This document shows positions 12,267 through 22,048 of a DNA stretch of 64,000 nucleotides, piece by piece. Origin of the DNA: Anisus vortex (taxonomy: Eukaryota; Mollusca; Gastropoda; Planorbidae); contig OX421507.1 of the NCBI GenBank assembly GCA_949126835.1, positions 7,042,605 to 7,106,604 of the forward strand. The letters run 5' to 3'. Both the position numbers and the translations under genes were made by a program. The notes under the pieces are model-generated. The model was not told the DNA's origin. It worked only from the letters and a program-made list of their open reading frames with translations, and did no database searches. Every line of letters begins with the position of its first letter. The stretch's first letter is position 1.

Positions 12267-15200
12267 CTAAACCTTGTCCCCTGGGGCAAACAATCTAAAT
12301 CTGGCCTTTTTATCATACCAGTTTTTCATTTTAGACTGGCTTTCCTTTAAATTTGTTTTGGCTAAATTACAGGCATCATAAAGTCTACTTTTAATTTTTA
12401 AGACATGGTCTAAAAGTCCCTCAGTGGGTGTCGGAGACATCCACATTTCTTTGAGATATTTTAAAGGACCGCGAACCGTATGGCCAAACACCAATTCAAA
12501 CGGACTGAAGCCTAAAGACTCCTGGACGGCTTCACGGGCTGCAAACAGTAGCATGTGTATTCCTTCATCCCAGTCCTTCTCATGTTCATGGCAATAGGTT
12601 CTTATCATGTTCTTCAGGGTCTGATGGAAGCGTTCAAGGGCTCCCTGCGACTCAGGATGATATGCACTTGACATGCAGTGTTTAATGCCCAATTGGTCCA
12701 TTACTTGTTTGAAAAGAGTGGCTTTGAAATTAGATCCTTGATCCGACTGTATGGACTTAGGTAGACCAAATAGAGTGAAGAATTTTGTGAGTGCCCTGAC
12801 AACGTTAGGAGCTTTAATGTTTCTCAAAGGAACTGCCTCCGGAAATCTTGTCGAAGCACACATAATGGTTAGTAGGTATTGATGACCTGCTTTAGTTTTT
12901 GGAAGAGGTCCAACGCAGTCAATGATGACTCGACTGAAAGGTTCTTCGAATGCTGGAATCGGCTTGAGAGGAGCTACAGGAATCGTTTGATTTGGCTTGC
13001 CAACCATTTGACAAGGGTGACACGATCTGCAGTATTCAATGACGTGCTTCTTTAATCCAGGCCAAAAGAAGTGACTTGTTATCTTCTGATACGTCTTGTT
13101 GACGCCTAGATGACCCGACAGTGGAGAATCGTGTGCCATATTCAGAATGTCAGCACGATATTTCTCAGGCACAACAATTTGATGGACAACTCTCCAGTCT
13201 TCATCTGCAGATGCGTCTGGTGGTCGAAACTTTCTTAGAAGTACATCATCTTTGACGTAGTAACATATAGGTACTTCTTCAGCTTCTTGTGGTGACAAAG
13301 CGTTTTCTCGGAGTTTGTCTAACTCAGGATCCCTTTTCTGTTTCTCGATCAACTGTTCTCGAGTTGATACCGGCTTTTCTGAGATTGATATCGGATCTTC
13401 GTCGAGTTTGGAGAAGAATATGGTCTCAAGGTCCACTTCAATGTTTGATTTATTTTTGGAAGTACTCCTTTCTTTGGAGATTTGTGAACTCATGGCTCTA
13501 GTTACCGCACATGCTGGATATAATTCTGGATCATCTTCTTCTTCAGGTGCAGATAGTTGAGGTTCATGAGTGACAATGGGTTCGGCGATAACCTTCCCAC
13601 CAGCTAAGTCATTGCCTAGCAACAACGAGATGCCTTCCAATGGTAATGTTGGTCGGACACCTACAACCACAGGTCCAGAAACAAGATCTGACTTGAGATC
13701 AATGAGATGGAGAGGTACATCTAGGCAACCCAGTTCTACGCCTCTTAAGAGTATGCTTTTCCCCGTTGTAGTTGCGTTTGATAAGGGAAGAATGCCTTCA
13801 AGCAGTAGCGATTGCGAGGCACCTGTGTCTCTCAAAATTGTTACAGGTCGCAGACTGGTATGATCACCTGGTAGTGATATAAATCCTTCCGAAATGAAAG
13901 GCTTGAACTCCTCTAAAACATCAGGGGTGACTGATGTAGGCATCTGGACTTTGTTAGAACTCTCGATGGAGTCTTGAGAACATCTTGGTGATGTAGTTGA
14001 CAAACTTGTGTTGTAGTCTTGTGAACATCTGGGTGATGTAGTTGATAAACTCGATTCGGAGTCATGAGAACATCTTGATGATGTAGTTGATAAACTCTCT
14101 TTGGAGTCGTGAGAACATCTTGATGATGTAGTAGAACACTTTGATGTGTATTGAGGACATCTTGACGATGTAGTGGAACACTTTGACGTGTATTGAGGAC
14201 ATCTTGACGATGTAGTGGAACACTCGGATGAGTGTGGAGAACATCTTGACGATGTAGTAGAACACTTTGATGTGTATTGAGGACATCTTGACGATGTAGT
14301 GGAACACTCGGATGAGTGTGGAGAACATCTTGACGATGTAGTAGAACACTTTGTTGTGTATTGAGGACATCTTGACGATGTATTAGAACTCTTTGACGAG
14401 TATTGAGGACATCTTGACGATGTAGTAGAACACTTTGATGAAAGTGTAGAACATCTTGACGATGTAGAAGAACTCTTTGATGAGTATGTTGACGATGTAG
14501 TAGAGTCAGTAGAGCTTGGTGTGGCAGGCTTAGTATCATTAGCTTGAGTGTGTAAAAATTGTTCTGTTGTATAGGACACGGCACATAAAGTAGGTTTCGG
14601 AGAAGCCTTTTCGTTTTTCCTTTTCAATTTATAGCATTCTTCCACTTTATGTCCTTCTTTCTTGCAGTATGTGCATGAGGCTTTTGGTTGTGTCACCTTC
14701 TTGTCATGAGTGTTTTTCATTGAAGTGCTGTTCGTTTCTTCGGGCAGTTTCGGCTGCTTCGGCCTAACATCGGCTGTGGAATTTGCGAACTGATGGGAGA
14801 TGACGAAGTCGTCGGCCAACACTGCTGCCTTGTACACATCATCTTCGCCACGGTCTGCCATATGTGTTCGGACGTCCAGCCGGACACAATTCTTAAACTC
14901 CTCCATCAGAATCAAGTTCTTGAGCTTTGCATAGTCAGAACCAATCTCTTTAGATGTCAGCCAGCGATCTAGCCTTCTCTGCTTTTCTCGTAAGAACTCA
15001 ACATGGGTCTGGCCATCCAGTTTACGTAGTTCACGGAACTGTTTTCGATAAGCCTCAGGGACAAGTTCAAAAGATTTCAAAATTAGTTGCTTAGCAACTT
15101 GGTAGTCCCTTTGTTGTTCCCCAGTGAGTGAGCAGAACACCTCTGCAGCCCTACCAGTCAGAACAGTTTGTAACAGCGAGGACCACAGCGTTTCAGGAAT

Positions 15201-15695
15201 AGCAAAATTTTTGGCAACAAGTTCAAATTGAACAAAATAATTATCCACATTTCCCACAAAACGTGGAATAAGTTTTAAGTATTTAGCTGGGTCCACATTC
15301 TGATTGGTGGTAGGAAGATCTGTTGGAGTTTTAGAGCTTATTTCTAATTTCTTTAATTCTATTTCTTTCTCACATCTCATCCGTTCTATTTCTTTTTGTG
15401 CTAAGTGTGCTTCTTTTTGTGCTTCAATTTCCAACTGCTTAATTTTTAGCTGTATTTCTAAATCTACAACATTGGGTGTGTTTTCGTTTCCTTCTCTACT
15501 AATTGTGGATAACGCCTCTTCTGGCAAAAATTCTTCGTTGACAAAATGTAGGACTATACTATCTCTAATAACTTGTTTTACAGCACTAGATTTGATTTTG
15601 AGTCCTAAAAGTTTAGAAATAGCCAACAGATCCTTTCTGCTGCATTGGTCGAGTTCTTGCAAAGATGGATTAGCAATGAAAGCCTGATAATCCAT
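12267..15695 (-). CDS. Gag-protease-integrase polyprotein of the LTR element
   Basis: 1,142 residues from the Met of MDYQAFIANP; an upstream in-frame Met at 15722 is less likely. The order is a Gag region; a CCHC knuckle CX2CX4HX4C (14634-14675); a Ser/Thr/Cys-rich repeated linker (about 13960-14500); an aspartic protease motif with DTG (13827-13829 and downstream); the integrase HHCC zinc domain (about 13009-13140, CRSCHPC); and the integrase catalytic core with its D, D and E residues (about 12627-12930). A TAG at 12267-12269 ends it just before the GPY/F module, and the same frame continues into RT. Protease and integrase release viral proteins and insert cDNA. Whether the stop is a mutation or is read through cannot be decided here. 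Confidence 0.88.
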   Translation of the reverse strand: MDYQAFIANPSLQELDQCSRKDLLAISKLLGLKIKSSAVKQVIRDSIVLHFVNEEFLPEEALSTISREGNENTPNVVDLEIQLKIKQLEIEAQKEAHLAQKEIERMRCEKEIELKKLEISSKTPTDLPTTNQNVDPAKYLKLIPRFVGNVDNYFVQFELVAKNFAIPETLWSSLLQTVLTGRAAEVFCSLTGEQQRDYQVAKQLILKSFELVPEAYRKQFRELRKLDGQTHVEFLREKQRRLDRWLTSKEIGSDYAKLKNLILMEEFKNCVRLDVRTHMADRGEDDVYKAAVLADDFVISHQFANSTADVRPKQPKLPEETNSTSMKNTHDKKVTQPKASCTYCKKEGHKVEECYKLKRKNEKASPKPTLCAVSYTTEQFLHTQANDTKPATPSSTDSTTSSTYSSKSSSTSSRCSTLSSKCSTTSSRCPQYSSKSSNTSSRCPQYTTKCSTTSSRCSPHSSECSTTSSRCPQYTSKCSTTSSRCSPHSSECSTTSSRCPQYTSKCSTTSSRCPQYTSKCSTTSSRCSHDSKESLSTTSSRCSHDSESSLSTTSPRCSQDYNTSLSTTSPRCSQDSIESSNKVQMPTSVTPDVLEEFKPFISEGFISLPGDHTSLRPVTILRDTGASQSLLLEGILPLSNATTTGKSILLRGVELGCLDVPLHLIDLKSDLVSGPVVVGVRPTLPLEGISLLLGNDLAGGKVIAEPIVTHEPQLSAPEEEDDPELYPACAVTRAMSSQISKERSTSKNKSNIEVDLETIFFSKLDEDPISISEKPVSTREQLIEKQKRDPELDKLRENALSPQEAEEVPICYYVKDDVLLRKFRPPDASADEDWRVVHQIVVPEKYRADILNMAHDSPLSGHLGVNKTYQKITSHFFWPGLKKHVIEYCRSCHPCQMVGKPNQTIPVAPLKPIPAFEEPFSRVIIDCVGPLPKTKAGHQYLLTIMCASTRFPEAVPLRNIKAPNVVRALTKFFTLFGLPKSIQSDQGSNFKATLFKQVMDQLGIKHCMSSAYHPESQGALERFHQTLKNMIRTYCHEHEKDWDEGIHMLLFAAREAVQESLGFSPFELVFGHTVRGPLKYLKEMWMSPTPTEGLLDHVLKIKSRLYDACNLAKTNLKESQSKMKNWYDKKARFRLFAPGDKV
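13960..14500 (-). repeat. Ser/Thr/Cys coding repeats in the Gag-protease linker
   Basis: About 13 tandem copies of a 14-17 residue unit built on STTSSRC followed by variants such as PQYTSKC or SPHSSEC. The unit stays in frame, so it is translated. It lies between the CCHC knuckle and the protease. Confidence 0.85.
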
Positions 15696-15851
15696 GTTAA
15701 TGTATAACCTTAATTTAAACAATCAACTAAGAGAGAAAAGTTTTTGGTCAGCACTTACAATGTATAAAACTTGGTATCGTCTAAAGAAAAGTTAAAGAAA
15801 ATTTTAAATTTCTTTTCTATGAATAAATATTATATAATATTTATATCCGTA

Positions 15852-15864
15852 GGAAGAGCCCCCA
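15852..15864 (-). promoter_or_regulatory. Candidate primer-binding site
   Basis: TGGGGGCTCTTCC lies five bases inside the 5' LTR on the - strand. It begins with TGG, as expected for pairing to a tRNA 3' CCA end. The tRNA species is not determined. Confidence 0.5.
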
Positions 15865-15869
15865 ATTTT

Positions 15870-16495
15870 ATTACAGACCTCCTGTAGTATTAAATTTAAA
15901 TTAAGTGGTCTCGTTAAAGAGGTTGTAATAAATAACAAACAATATTAATTATTTGTAGCTAACTTACTTAATAAAAATTAAAATAATTTATTTAATAAAA
16001 CAACCCTTCAGACGATACCAATTTTAAAACAATTTATTTACTAAGTCAAATTAATATCAAAAGAAAAATAGAAAAGAAAAATCAACTCACGAATATCCTT
16101 ACAACAGAATAAAACAACAATGTAATAATGCGTACAGGTACATAAAAGATACAATACAGCTCTGCCACTGATGCGCTTACAATATGCTTAAACCAAGACT
16201 CAAGAATACTACATCGATGTAAAAACTTTTTTTCTATCACGCGAATCTCCTATATTTATACTATACATGTTAGAGATTTCTGGAATAAAAGTAGGCTAAG
16301 AATAACTCACAAAAATTGTCAACATCTCTTTCTAACATGTTCCAGACGGTGAAAGAATGATCTAGGTACACTCTAGTAAACAACAATTCTTGACGCGACA
16401 GTAGCAGAGTTCAACTAGAGGTCAGGACTAAGGCCCTGGCAGTGGTGCAGTTAATTACATAGGAGGGAAACAAAATATAATCTAAACACATAACA
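15870..16495 (-). repeat. 5' LTR of the Gmr1-like element
   Basis: 626 bp, read on the - strand from TGTTATGTG to GGTCTGTAAT. I found no difference from the copy at 9771-10396 when reading them side by side. It should carry the element's promoter, though I see no decisive TATA box. Confidence 0.93.
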
Positions 16496-16683
16496 ATCGT
16501 ATTTCATCCAAAAACGAATCGATCTGAATAACTGAGGTGTTGAAATTATATGAGGTACGTTTGTACCGCCCACTTACCATTCATCGCCCCCCAATCGCCC
16601 CCGGGAATGTCATCGCCCCCCTAAAGCTTCTCATCGCCCCCCGGGGGGCGATATCGCCCCCGTTGAGAACCTATGATTTACAT

Positions 16684-17384
16684 GCTTGCACTAACAGATG
16701 ACGTTACTTCAGTACTTGATCCAAGCTCGTAACAGTATTTTGCAAAATCGGGGAAAAATTATTGGATCTTGTCGGGATGTCGGGACGGTACCGATATATC
16801 GGGACGGATGGCAACCTTACCCTACACCCACCTACAAAAAAATCAGTTCTGCTTGTTTTTTTATCATTTCACTATATGGTGTGCATTTTTAAATCCGTTT
16901 TGAACGCATTTTTTTAAAATAAATATTTCAGAAGTTAAAAGTTTGCTGTCATCGGGTTGAAGGCGCATGTAAAAAGATTGTTGGCTCACTTGTCATATAT
17001 AACATGAGTGTGTGTAACAGGATCGTTTACAATAAGAACTTCTTGAACCGTAACGTAGGCTCGTTTACAGTGTGATCTGGGGGTGGGGGCCACCGAACAT
17101 AAATCAGTAAGAGTCCATTCTGTAAGCGTCCCCCTTCTCACGTCTCGTCTCGCACCCTGTCATAACGTTTCGAGGTTTTTTGACGTGAACAACGCGTCGC
17201 GGTGTGTTATTTATGGAGGACGTGGCTTTGTAGTGATACCATAGTTGTACGCTTCCCTTGATCTGTTGACTCACCGATGTAGGGAGAGATTGATGGCATG
17301 CGTTGATCATTGGTCAGGCCAGTCTCTCTATGTCTATCCTATATAACTATCATTTATATAAACCCTTGCAATTGATCCATTGGA
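16684..17384. other. Intron 1, segment right of the nested insertion
   Basis: Unremarkable intronic DNA with no coding signal. No repeat beyond short homopolymers was seen. Confidence 0.6.
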
Positions 17385-17545
17385 TACGGTGAAGGGTTTC
17401 ACCAAGTTTCTGTGAAACTCGGCATACTATGGGAAACGTAAGGTACCCGCCAGAGCTTGTTAGAGGGCAGGGAACACATCCTAGAATTCGAGCTCAAGAC
17501 CCTCGGTACGCCAGCCGAACGCGCTGCCGCCACTGCGTCACATAT
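17385..17545 (-). mobile_element. Degenerate tRNA-derived SINE copy 2
   Basis: Shares with the other copies the head block CGGTACGCCAGCCGAACGCG (reverse strand) and the tail block near TTTCACCAAGTTTCTGTG, but lacks much of the middle body. Confidence 0.6.
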
Positions 17546-17820
17546 CATTTATGTATCTATATATTACCGCTGTGCCCTATAATGTCTCTATTTCTCTATT
17601 ATCTATAGGCCGGCCTACATCTATTTAACTCTGATCTATCTACTTATCTATTAATCCATTATCTGTCAATGTGTAGATGAATCTATCTATTTGTCTATGT
17701 ATCTTAAATTGTAGGCCTATGCCTCTGCATATGTTTTCTAGTGTATCTTTTTCTTCATAGCTGTATTACATTTATATATATACTCATCTTCAATTGTTTC
17801 AAAGTGTTGCAGTATACATA

Positions 17821-17885
<65 letters not shown>

Positions 17886-17919
17886 GTCTGTCTGTCTGTC
17901 TGTCTGCCTGCCTGCCTGC

Positions 17920-17993
<74 letters not shown>

Positions 17994-18006
17994 GCCTGTC
18001 TCTCTG

Positions 18007-18040
<34 letters not shown>

Positions 18041-18084
18041 AATATGTCTGTCTATCTATCTATCTATCTATCAATCTATCTATA

Positions 18085-18122
<38 letters not shown>

Positions 18123-18127
18123 TCTAT
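17821..18127. repeat. (TATC)n/(TGTC)n microsatellite
   Basis: About 300 bp of tetranucleotide repeats with blocks of TATC, TGTC and TGCC. The open frames across it (YLSI repeats) are a by-product of the 4-bp period. Confidence 0.95.
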
Positions 18128-18699
18128 AGGCCTAAATACATATAAATATATATATATATATATCGGTCTATATATATATTTCTGTTTGTTTATTTACATT
18201 CTATAGCTCTATCTTATATTTTGCGTGACTTATCAGTATCTCTATCTGTCTTTCTTTTTCTCCAAATTTCATCCACAGCCCCCCCTGTCCTCCCTCTCCC
18301 TCCCCCACTCCCTCCCCCCTCTCCCTCCCCCACTCCCTCCCGCACTCCCTTCTCCTCCCCTCTTGCCTGTACTGTTTCCTCCTATGTCAATCTTGCAGTA
18401 TAGCAGCACGTAAATACCGGCTTTTTTTTAAAATTTCAAGGCAAACGACTCTCATTGGTTCTTTGTTACGTTTTTCCATCAAATTGCTAAATTTGAATTG
18501 TCACTTTGGTTCTATTAGCACATTAATCACATTTTCTTGTTCGCTCTGTGTCTCTTGTTTTAAGCACGATGTGCTTTGACTATGTATGATAATAACTGTA
18601 AGTGAAGTAATTGTTTTAGACTGTTAGTAAACAATACTTTCACGTTTCCAAAACGTTGCTCAATAAAAGTCAAACAGCCAATAGAACTCGTTTTTTTAA
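18128..18699. other. Intron 1: pyrimidine-rich stretch, no gene
   Basis: (TA)n near 18147-18165 and a C/T-rich block at 18275-18380 (CCCTCCCTCCC type). Nothing coding. Confidence 0.6.
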
Positions 18700-19422
18700 A
18701 TGTACGGTGGGTTTCTTCCCTTGACTTTTGAAATTAACGAATTGTTTCCCCTGTTTCTCATTATCTATTTGTTAAAATTGTTTTAAATTAAATACCGGTA
18801 AGTTTTTGACGGAGTTGTCGGGTTATCGTTGTTGTTTTTTTGTATAGTATTCTTCATCCCTGTTATATTTGTTTTACCCAGAGTCTAAATTACCTGTGAT
18901 TTTATTTACCTGTGTTTTTTAGAATGTGTAAAAATGAAAAGAAAAGAAAATTGTTATTTTTCAATTTGTGAGCATAAACTTTTTTTCTTGTTGAAAACCT
19001 GCTTTACACTTTCTGCTTCAGTTGGAGAAGAGTTGAGATTGGCTGTTTAAAAATAAATAAACAAAACATTACTGGGTTTGGTAAACAGTGATCACCTGAG
19101 GTACACCCACCACCCCCTGCCCCTTGACTAGTTTCATTGGCACCACCAGGTTATCTCACACCTTAAAAGTCACACTTTTTGTTTGAAATGTCTCCAATGA
19201 CGAGATCTATGTGGGCCTTGAGGCGTAAAGGTGACCTGAACGGTCAAGTGAGTGGAACCCCGCCACAGAATTATTACAAAAGTTGGAAGTATGTAGATGT
19301 GCTAAAGACAATAGAAAATAACCACTGCAAAAACAACAACAACAAGAATAACATGAAATAAGTGAGCTTGTATGAAACAATTCGGTAATTCCAAAAGTCA
19401 AGGGAAGAAACCCACCGTACAT
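18700..19422. mobile_element. Inverted-repeat element, MITE-like
   Basis: The ends (18700-18748 and 19375-19422) are inverted copies about 48 bp long with only a few mismatches; both contain ACGGTGGGTTTCTTCCCTTG or its reverse complement. The interior has no transposase. I see no convincing target duplication, so the superfamily is open; a simple inverted duplication is the alternative. Confidence 0.65.
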
Positions 19423-19467
19423 GAATGGCCAACACAATTATCATTACAAAAAATATAAGATGTAGTT

Positions 19468-20337
19468 AGATATAAAGTTGTAGGGTCCTACTCAGATAAT
19501 CAAATATAAGAATTGCACTTGGATATAAAAGTTGTACTCAAGTATGAAGTTTGCAGCCAGACTCAGATATAAAAGTGGTACTCAGATATAAAAGTTGTAC
19601 TCAGATATAAAAGTTGTACTCAGATATAAAAGTTGTACTCAGATATAAAAGTTGTACTCAGATATAAAAGTTGTATTCAGATATAAAAGTTGTACTCAGA
19701 TATAAAAGTTGTATTCTGATATAAAAGTTGTACTCAGATATAAAAGTTTTATTCAAATATAAAAGTTGTACTTAGATATAAAAGTTGTACTCGGATATAA
19801 AAGTTTTATTCAGATATAAAAGTTGTACTTAGATATAAAAGTTGTACTCAGATATAAAAGTTTTATTGAGATATAAAAGTTGTACTCAGATATAAAAGTT
19901 GTACTCAGATATAAAAGTTGTATTCAGATATAAAAGTTGTATTCAAATATAAAAGTTGTACTCAGATATAAAAGTTGTATTCAGATATAAAAGTTGTACT
20001 CAGATATAAAAGTTGTACTCAGGTATAAAAGTTGTACTCAGATATAAAAGTTGTATTCAGATATAAAAGTTGTACTCTGATATAAAAGTTGTATTCAGAT
20101 ATAAAAGTTGTACTCTGATATAAAAGTTGTATTCGGATATAAAAGTTGTATTCGGATATAAAAGTTGTACTTAGATATAAAAGTTGTACTCAGATATAAA
20201 AGTTGTACTCAGATATAAAAGTTGTACTCAGATATAAAAGTTGTATTCAGTTATAAAAGTTGTACTCAGATATAAAAGTTGTACTCTGATATAAAAGTTG
20301 TATTCTGATATAAAAGTTGTACTCAAATATAAAATTT
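19468..20337 (+). repeat. 19-bp minisatellite carrying TATAAAAG
   Basis: More than 40 copies of AGATATAAAAGTTGTACTC with point variants (GTATTC, CTGATA). Nearly every unit contains TATAAAAG, a good TATA-box match. The array ends within about 10 bp of the CpG-rich promoter-like region at 20341. Confidence 0.95.
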
Positions 20338-20340
20338 CAG

Positions 20341-20640
20341 ATCCCTCCCGTGGAAGAAAACGCGCGTAGCAGCGACACGTGGTGCAGATATCCGAGGCGA
20401 TTTCTCGCGTGAGTGGGCACGGGCCTCGTGATTTGCCAGCCGCTGCTTCATAAAAATAATAAAAATATTCGGGCGTTATCTGATTCTGGGCGCGTGTCAG
20501 ATTCCGCGCGCGTGTCCCGTCCATATGCCTGCCACCTGAGTGCGGTCAGTGAAGCATCCTGCGATTATCCGGCGTGATGCAGTGTCCGTGTGCCGTTCTC
20601 GCTATAAAATATTGACATAGATTTTTTTCCCCATTTTCTT
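20341..20640 (+). promoter_or_regulatory. Candidate alternative promoter of the TTLL10-like gene
   Basis: A CpG-rich block (about 20341-20600, with many CGCG and GCGC) stands out in AT-rich intron. It includes a CACGTG E-box (20376-20381) and a TATA box TATAAAAT (20603-20610), about 235 bp before an ATG in a good Kozak setting (CACCATGA). A start near 20633 would be expected. The block and the downstream exon together suggest a real promoter; no transcript evidence is available. Confidence 0.6.
20603..20610 (+). promoter_or_regulatory. TATA box of the candidate alternative promoter
   Basis: TATAAAAT at the downstream edge of the CpG-rich block, correctly placed for transcription into the exon with ATG at 20843. 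Confidence 0.55.
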
Positions 20641-20842
20641 TATTGTGTTACTGAAATATTATTTTAAAACTCAATATTAGTTGGCATTACGCTCAGATAA
20701 AGAATAAAGGCGCGGAGGAATTCTTTTTTTTTTTTTTTAAGTTATAACTTTCCTGTGGATTTAAAAATAACAAACGTTTCTCAAAGAGAGTAGTGTCCCC
20801 TTGAAGTGATTTTTTTTTCGGACGCTGAAACAGGATATCACC

Positions 20843-20876
20843 ATGACAGCAGAGGACGCCACGCTTGCTGAGTCAG
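20843..20876 (+). CDS. TTLL10: Candidate alternative first coding exon (1b) of the TTLL10-like gene
   Basis: ATG in the context CACCATGA opens MTAEDATLAES and reaches a donor TCAG|GTTCGT at 20877 in phase 1, the same phase as the long exon. It therefore joins exon 2a in frame (Gly at the junction). The resulting protein would lack the more than 1,000-residue N-terminal extension. The donor is only moderate (T at +3). The exon is very short, so the call rests on promoter context, Kozak match and phase. Confidence 0.55.
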
Positions 20877-21866
20877 GTTCGTATGATTACCTTGTGTGTG
20901 TGTGTGTCTGTGTGTGATGCGGTGTCGTATGGGGCACTACGAGTGGGGACAGGGAAACGTTTGGCTGAGTGGGGGTGTTAGTTGAGTACGTTTTTTAGGA
21001 TTAATTTTTTTAGTGTCCATGCGCCGGTGATATTTTTAATGCCTTCATTCTAGTATAACCGGAATTGGGCATTGATTTTGAGGGCATATACTTGGGGGCT
21101 GTTGTTTTTTTATTGTACCCACGGCGTGTGTCTTATGTTATGAACAGGCGTCAAGCCGTATAAATATTAACAGACGCGAGAAAGAAAATATTTCAGTTGT
21201 TGTTGTTTCCTTTTTTCAAAATGGTATTCTCATTTCATACAACTGATAGCGGCAATAGCCGTGGTGATGTAATCTCATCTTTTCCTCGTGACAAGGTAAA
21301 TCTCGTTTTACACTACATCACACCACTGCGTGCCAAGGTTATGTCGCTTTCATTAAGAAAATATGAGATGTGCGTTAGTTTTATTCCCACTTGTGTGTAA
21401 ATATTTAATTGGGGGTGAAAAACGAGTGGAGCATTCTACGCGTAAATTGATGACGTCATAATGGATTAGCCAATAGTATTCGTTGTTTTTCTTCCGTGTG
21501 TTTCCATTAACGCCTAAGTAGGAAGTGTTGCTCCGTGTGACCTTCAGTCCGTTTAAATAAATAAATTGTTCATGATTAATTATTGACCAAAAAAAAAAAA
21601 AGTATCTTTAAAAACAAAATTCAGAATGGGTAGGAAATGTTAATTTTGACAACCTAAATTCACCCCCCCCCCTTCCCGTAGAAGTGAAACCAAAGCTCCC
21701 ACCCTTACACACACGCCCTACTCACACGTCATAAATAATAATATTTTGACGAGGTCCATTGAAAGTAGAAAGTTAAGTAACTCCGTCGGACCGAATTGAT
21801 TCGTATGGCCGGTGAAAAAAACAAACAACTGGTGGTAAAGTCCATTGAAGTTGTCGTCTTAAAAAC

Positions 21867-22048
21867 ATGGGGTCAGCAATCTACGGCACGCGTGCCACAG
21901 AGCAGTTTTCAACGGCACGCGTCGTAAGACTGCCAAAAAAGAAAGACAAAGTACCTCTTGAAAAAAATAGAGAAATAGCTAAACCTGGATGAATTAGAAA
22001 TCTTACTTTCGCACAGCATTATCAAAAGGTTTCCTACCCCCTGGTCTA
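21867..22048. mobile_element. Small hAT-like MITE copy
   Basis: Begins CATGGGGTCAGCAATCTACG and ends near TTTCCTACCCCCTGG. This resembles the hAT terminal form CAGGGGTCGGCAACC, and it shares GGCACGCGTGCC and GATGAATTAGAAA-type blocks with the element at 23013. No clear target duplication. Confidence 0.55.

Larger units (their letters stand above)
9771..16495 (-). mobile_element. Gmr1-like LTR retrotransposon (Ty3/Gypsy sequences, IN before RT)
   Basis: A 6.7-kb element read on the - strand, bounded by two 626-bp LTRs and a 5-bp duplication ATCGT (9766-9770 and 16496-16500). The coding order is Gag, CCHC knuckle, protease, integrase with GPY/F module, reverse transcriptase, RNase H. The RT and IN sequences look Ty3/Gypsy, but integrase precedes RT as in Ty1/Copia; this combination defines Gmr1-like elements, named from cod and described mainly in deuterostomes. 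LTRs that look identical imply recent insertion. One in-frame stop interrupts the polyprotein; otherwise it appears intact. It lies inside a MITE in the TTLL10 intron, antisense to that gene. Confidence 0.9.
9191..16675 (-). mobile_element. hAT-type MITE split by the LTR retrotransposon
   Basis: The two halves (9191-9770 and 16501-16675) form a reverse-orientation relative of the element at 61439-62515, sharing the TIR CATAGGTTCTCAACG (CATAATTTCTCAACC at the left here), the GGGGGCGATATCGCCCCC region and an internal block around AAAGGGAGATAATTAACCCG. The outer flanks carry a perfect 8-bp duplication ATTTACAT (9183-9190 and 16676-16683), the hAT signature. No transposase is present. The retrotransposon inserted later, inside it. 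Confidence 0.85.

Noticed and set aside
13913..14584. 223-codon ORF in another frame of the LTR element (LHRQDVLN repeats)
   Set aside because: An alternative frame of the Ser/Thr/Cys repeat; the Gag-integrase frame covers it continuously.
17741..18145. Open frames of YLSIYLSI / CLSVCLSV type
   Set aside because: Direct translation of a TATC/TGTC microsatellite.
19468..20337. CRISPR-like regular repeat array
   Set aside because: Units are contiguous with no unique spacers and the DNA is animal; the same holds for the 22-, 23-, 29- and 33-bp arrays.
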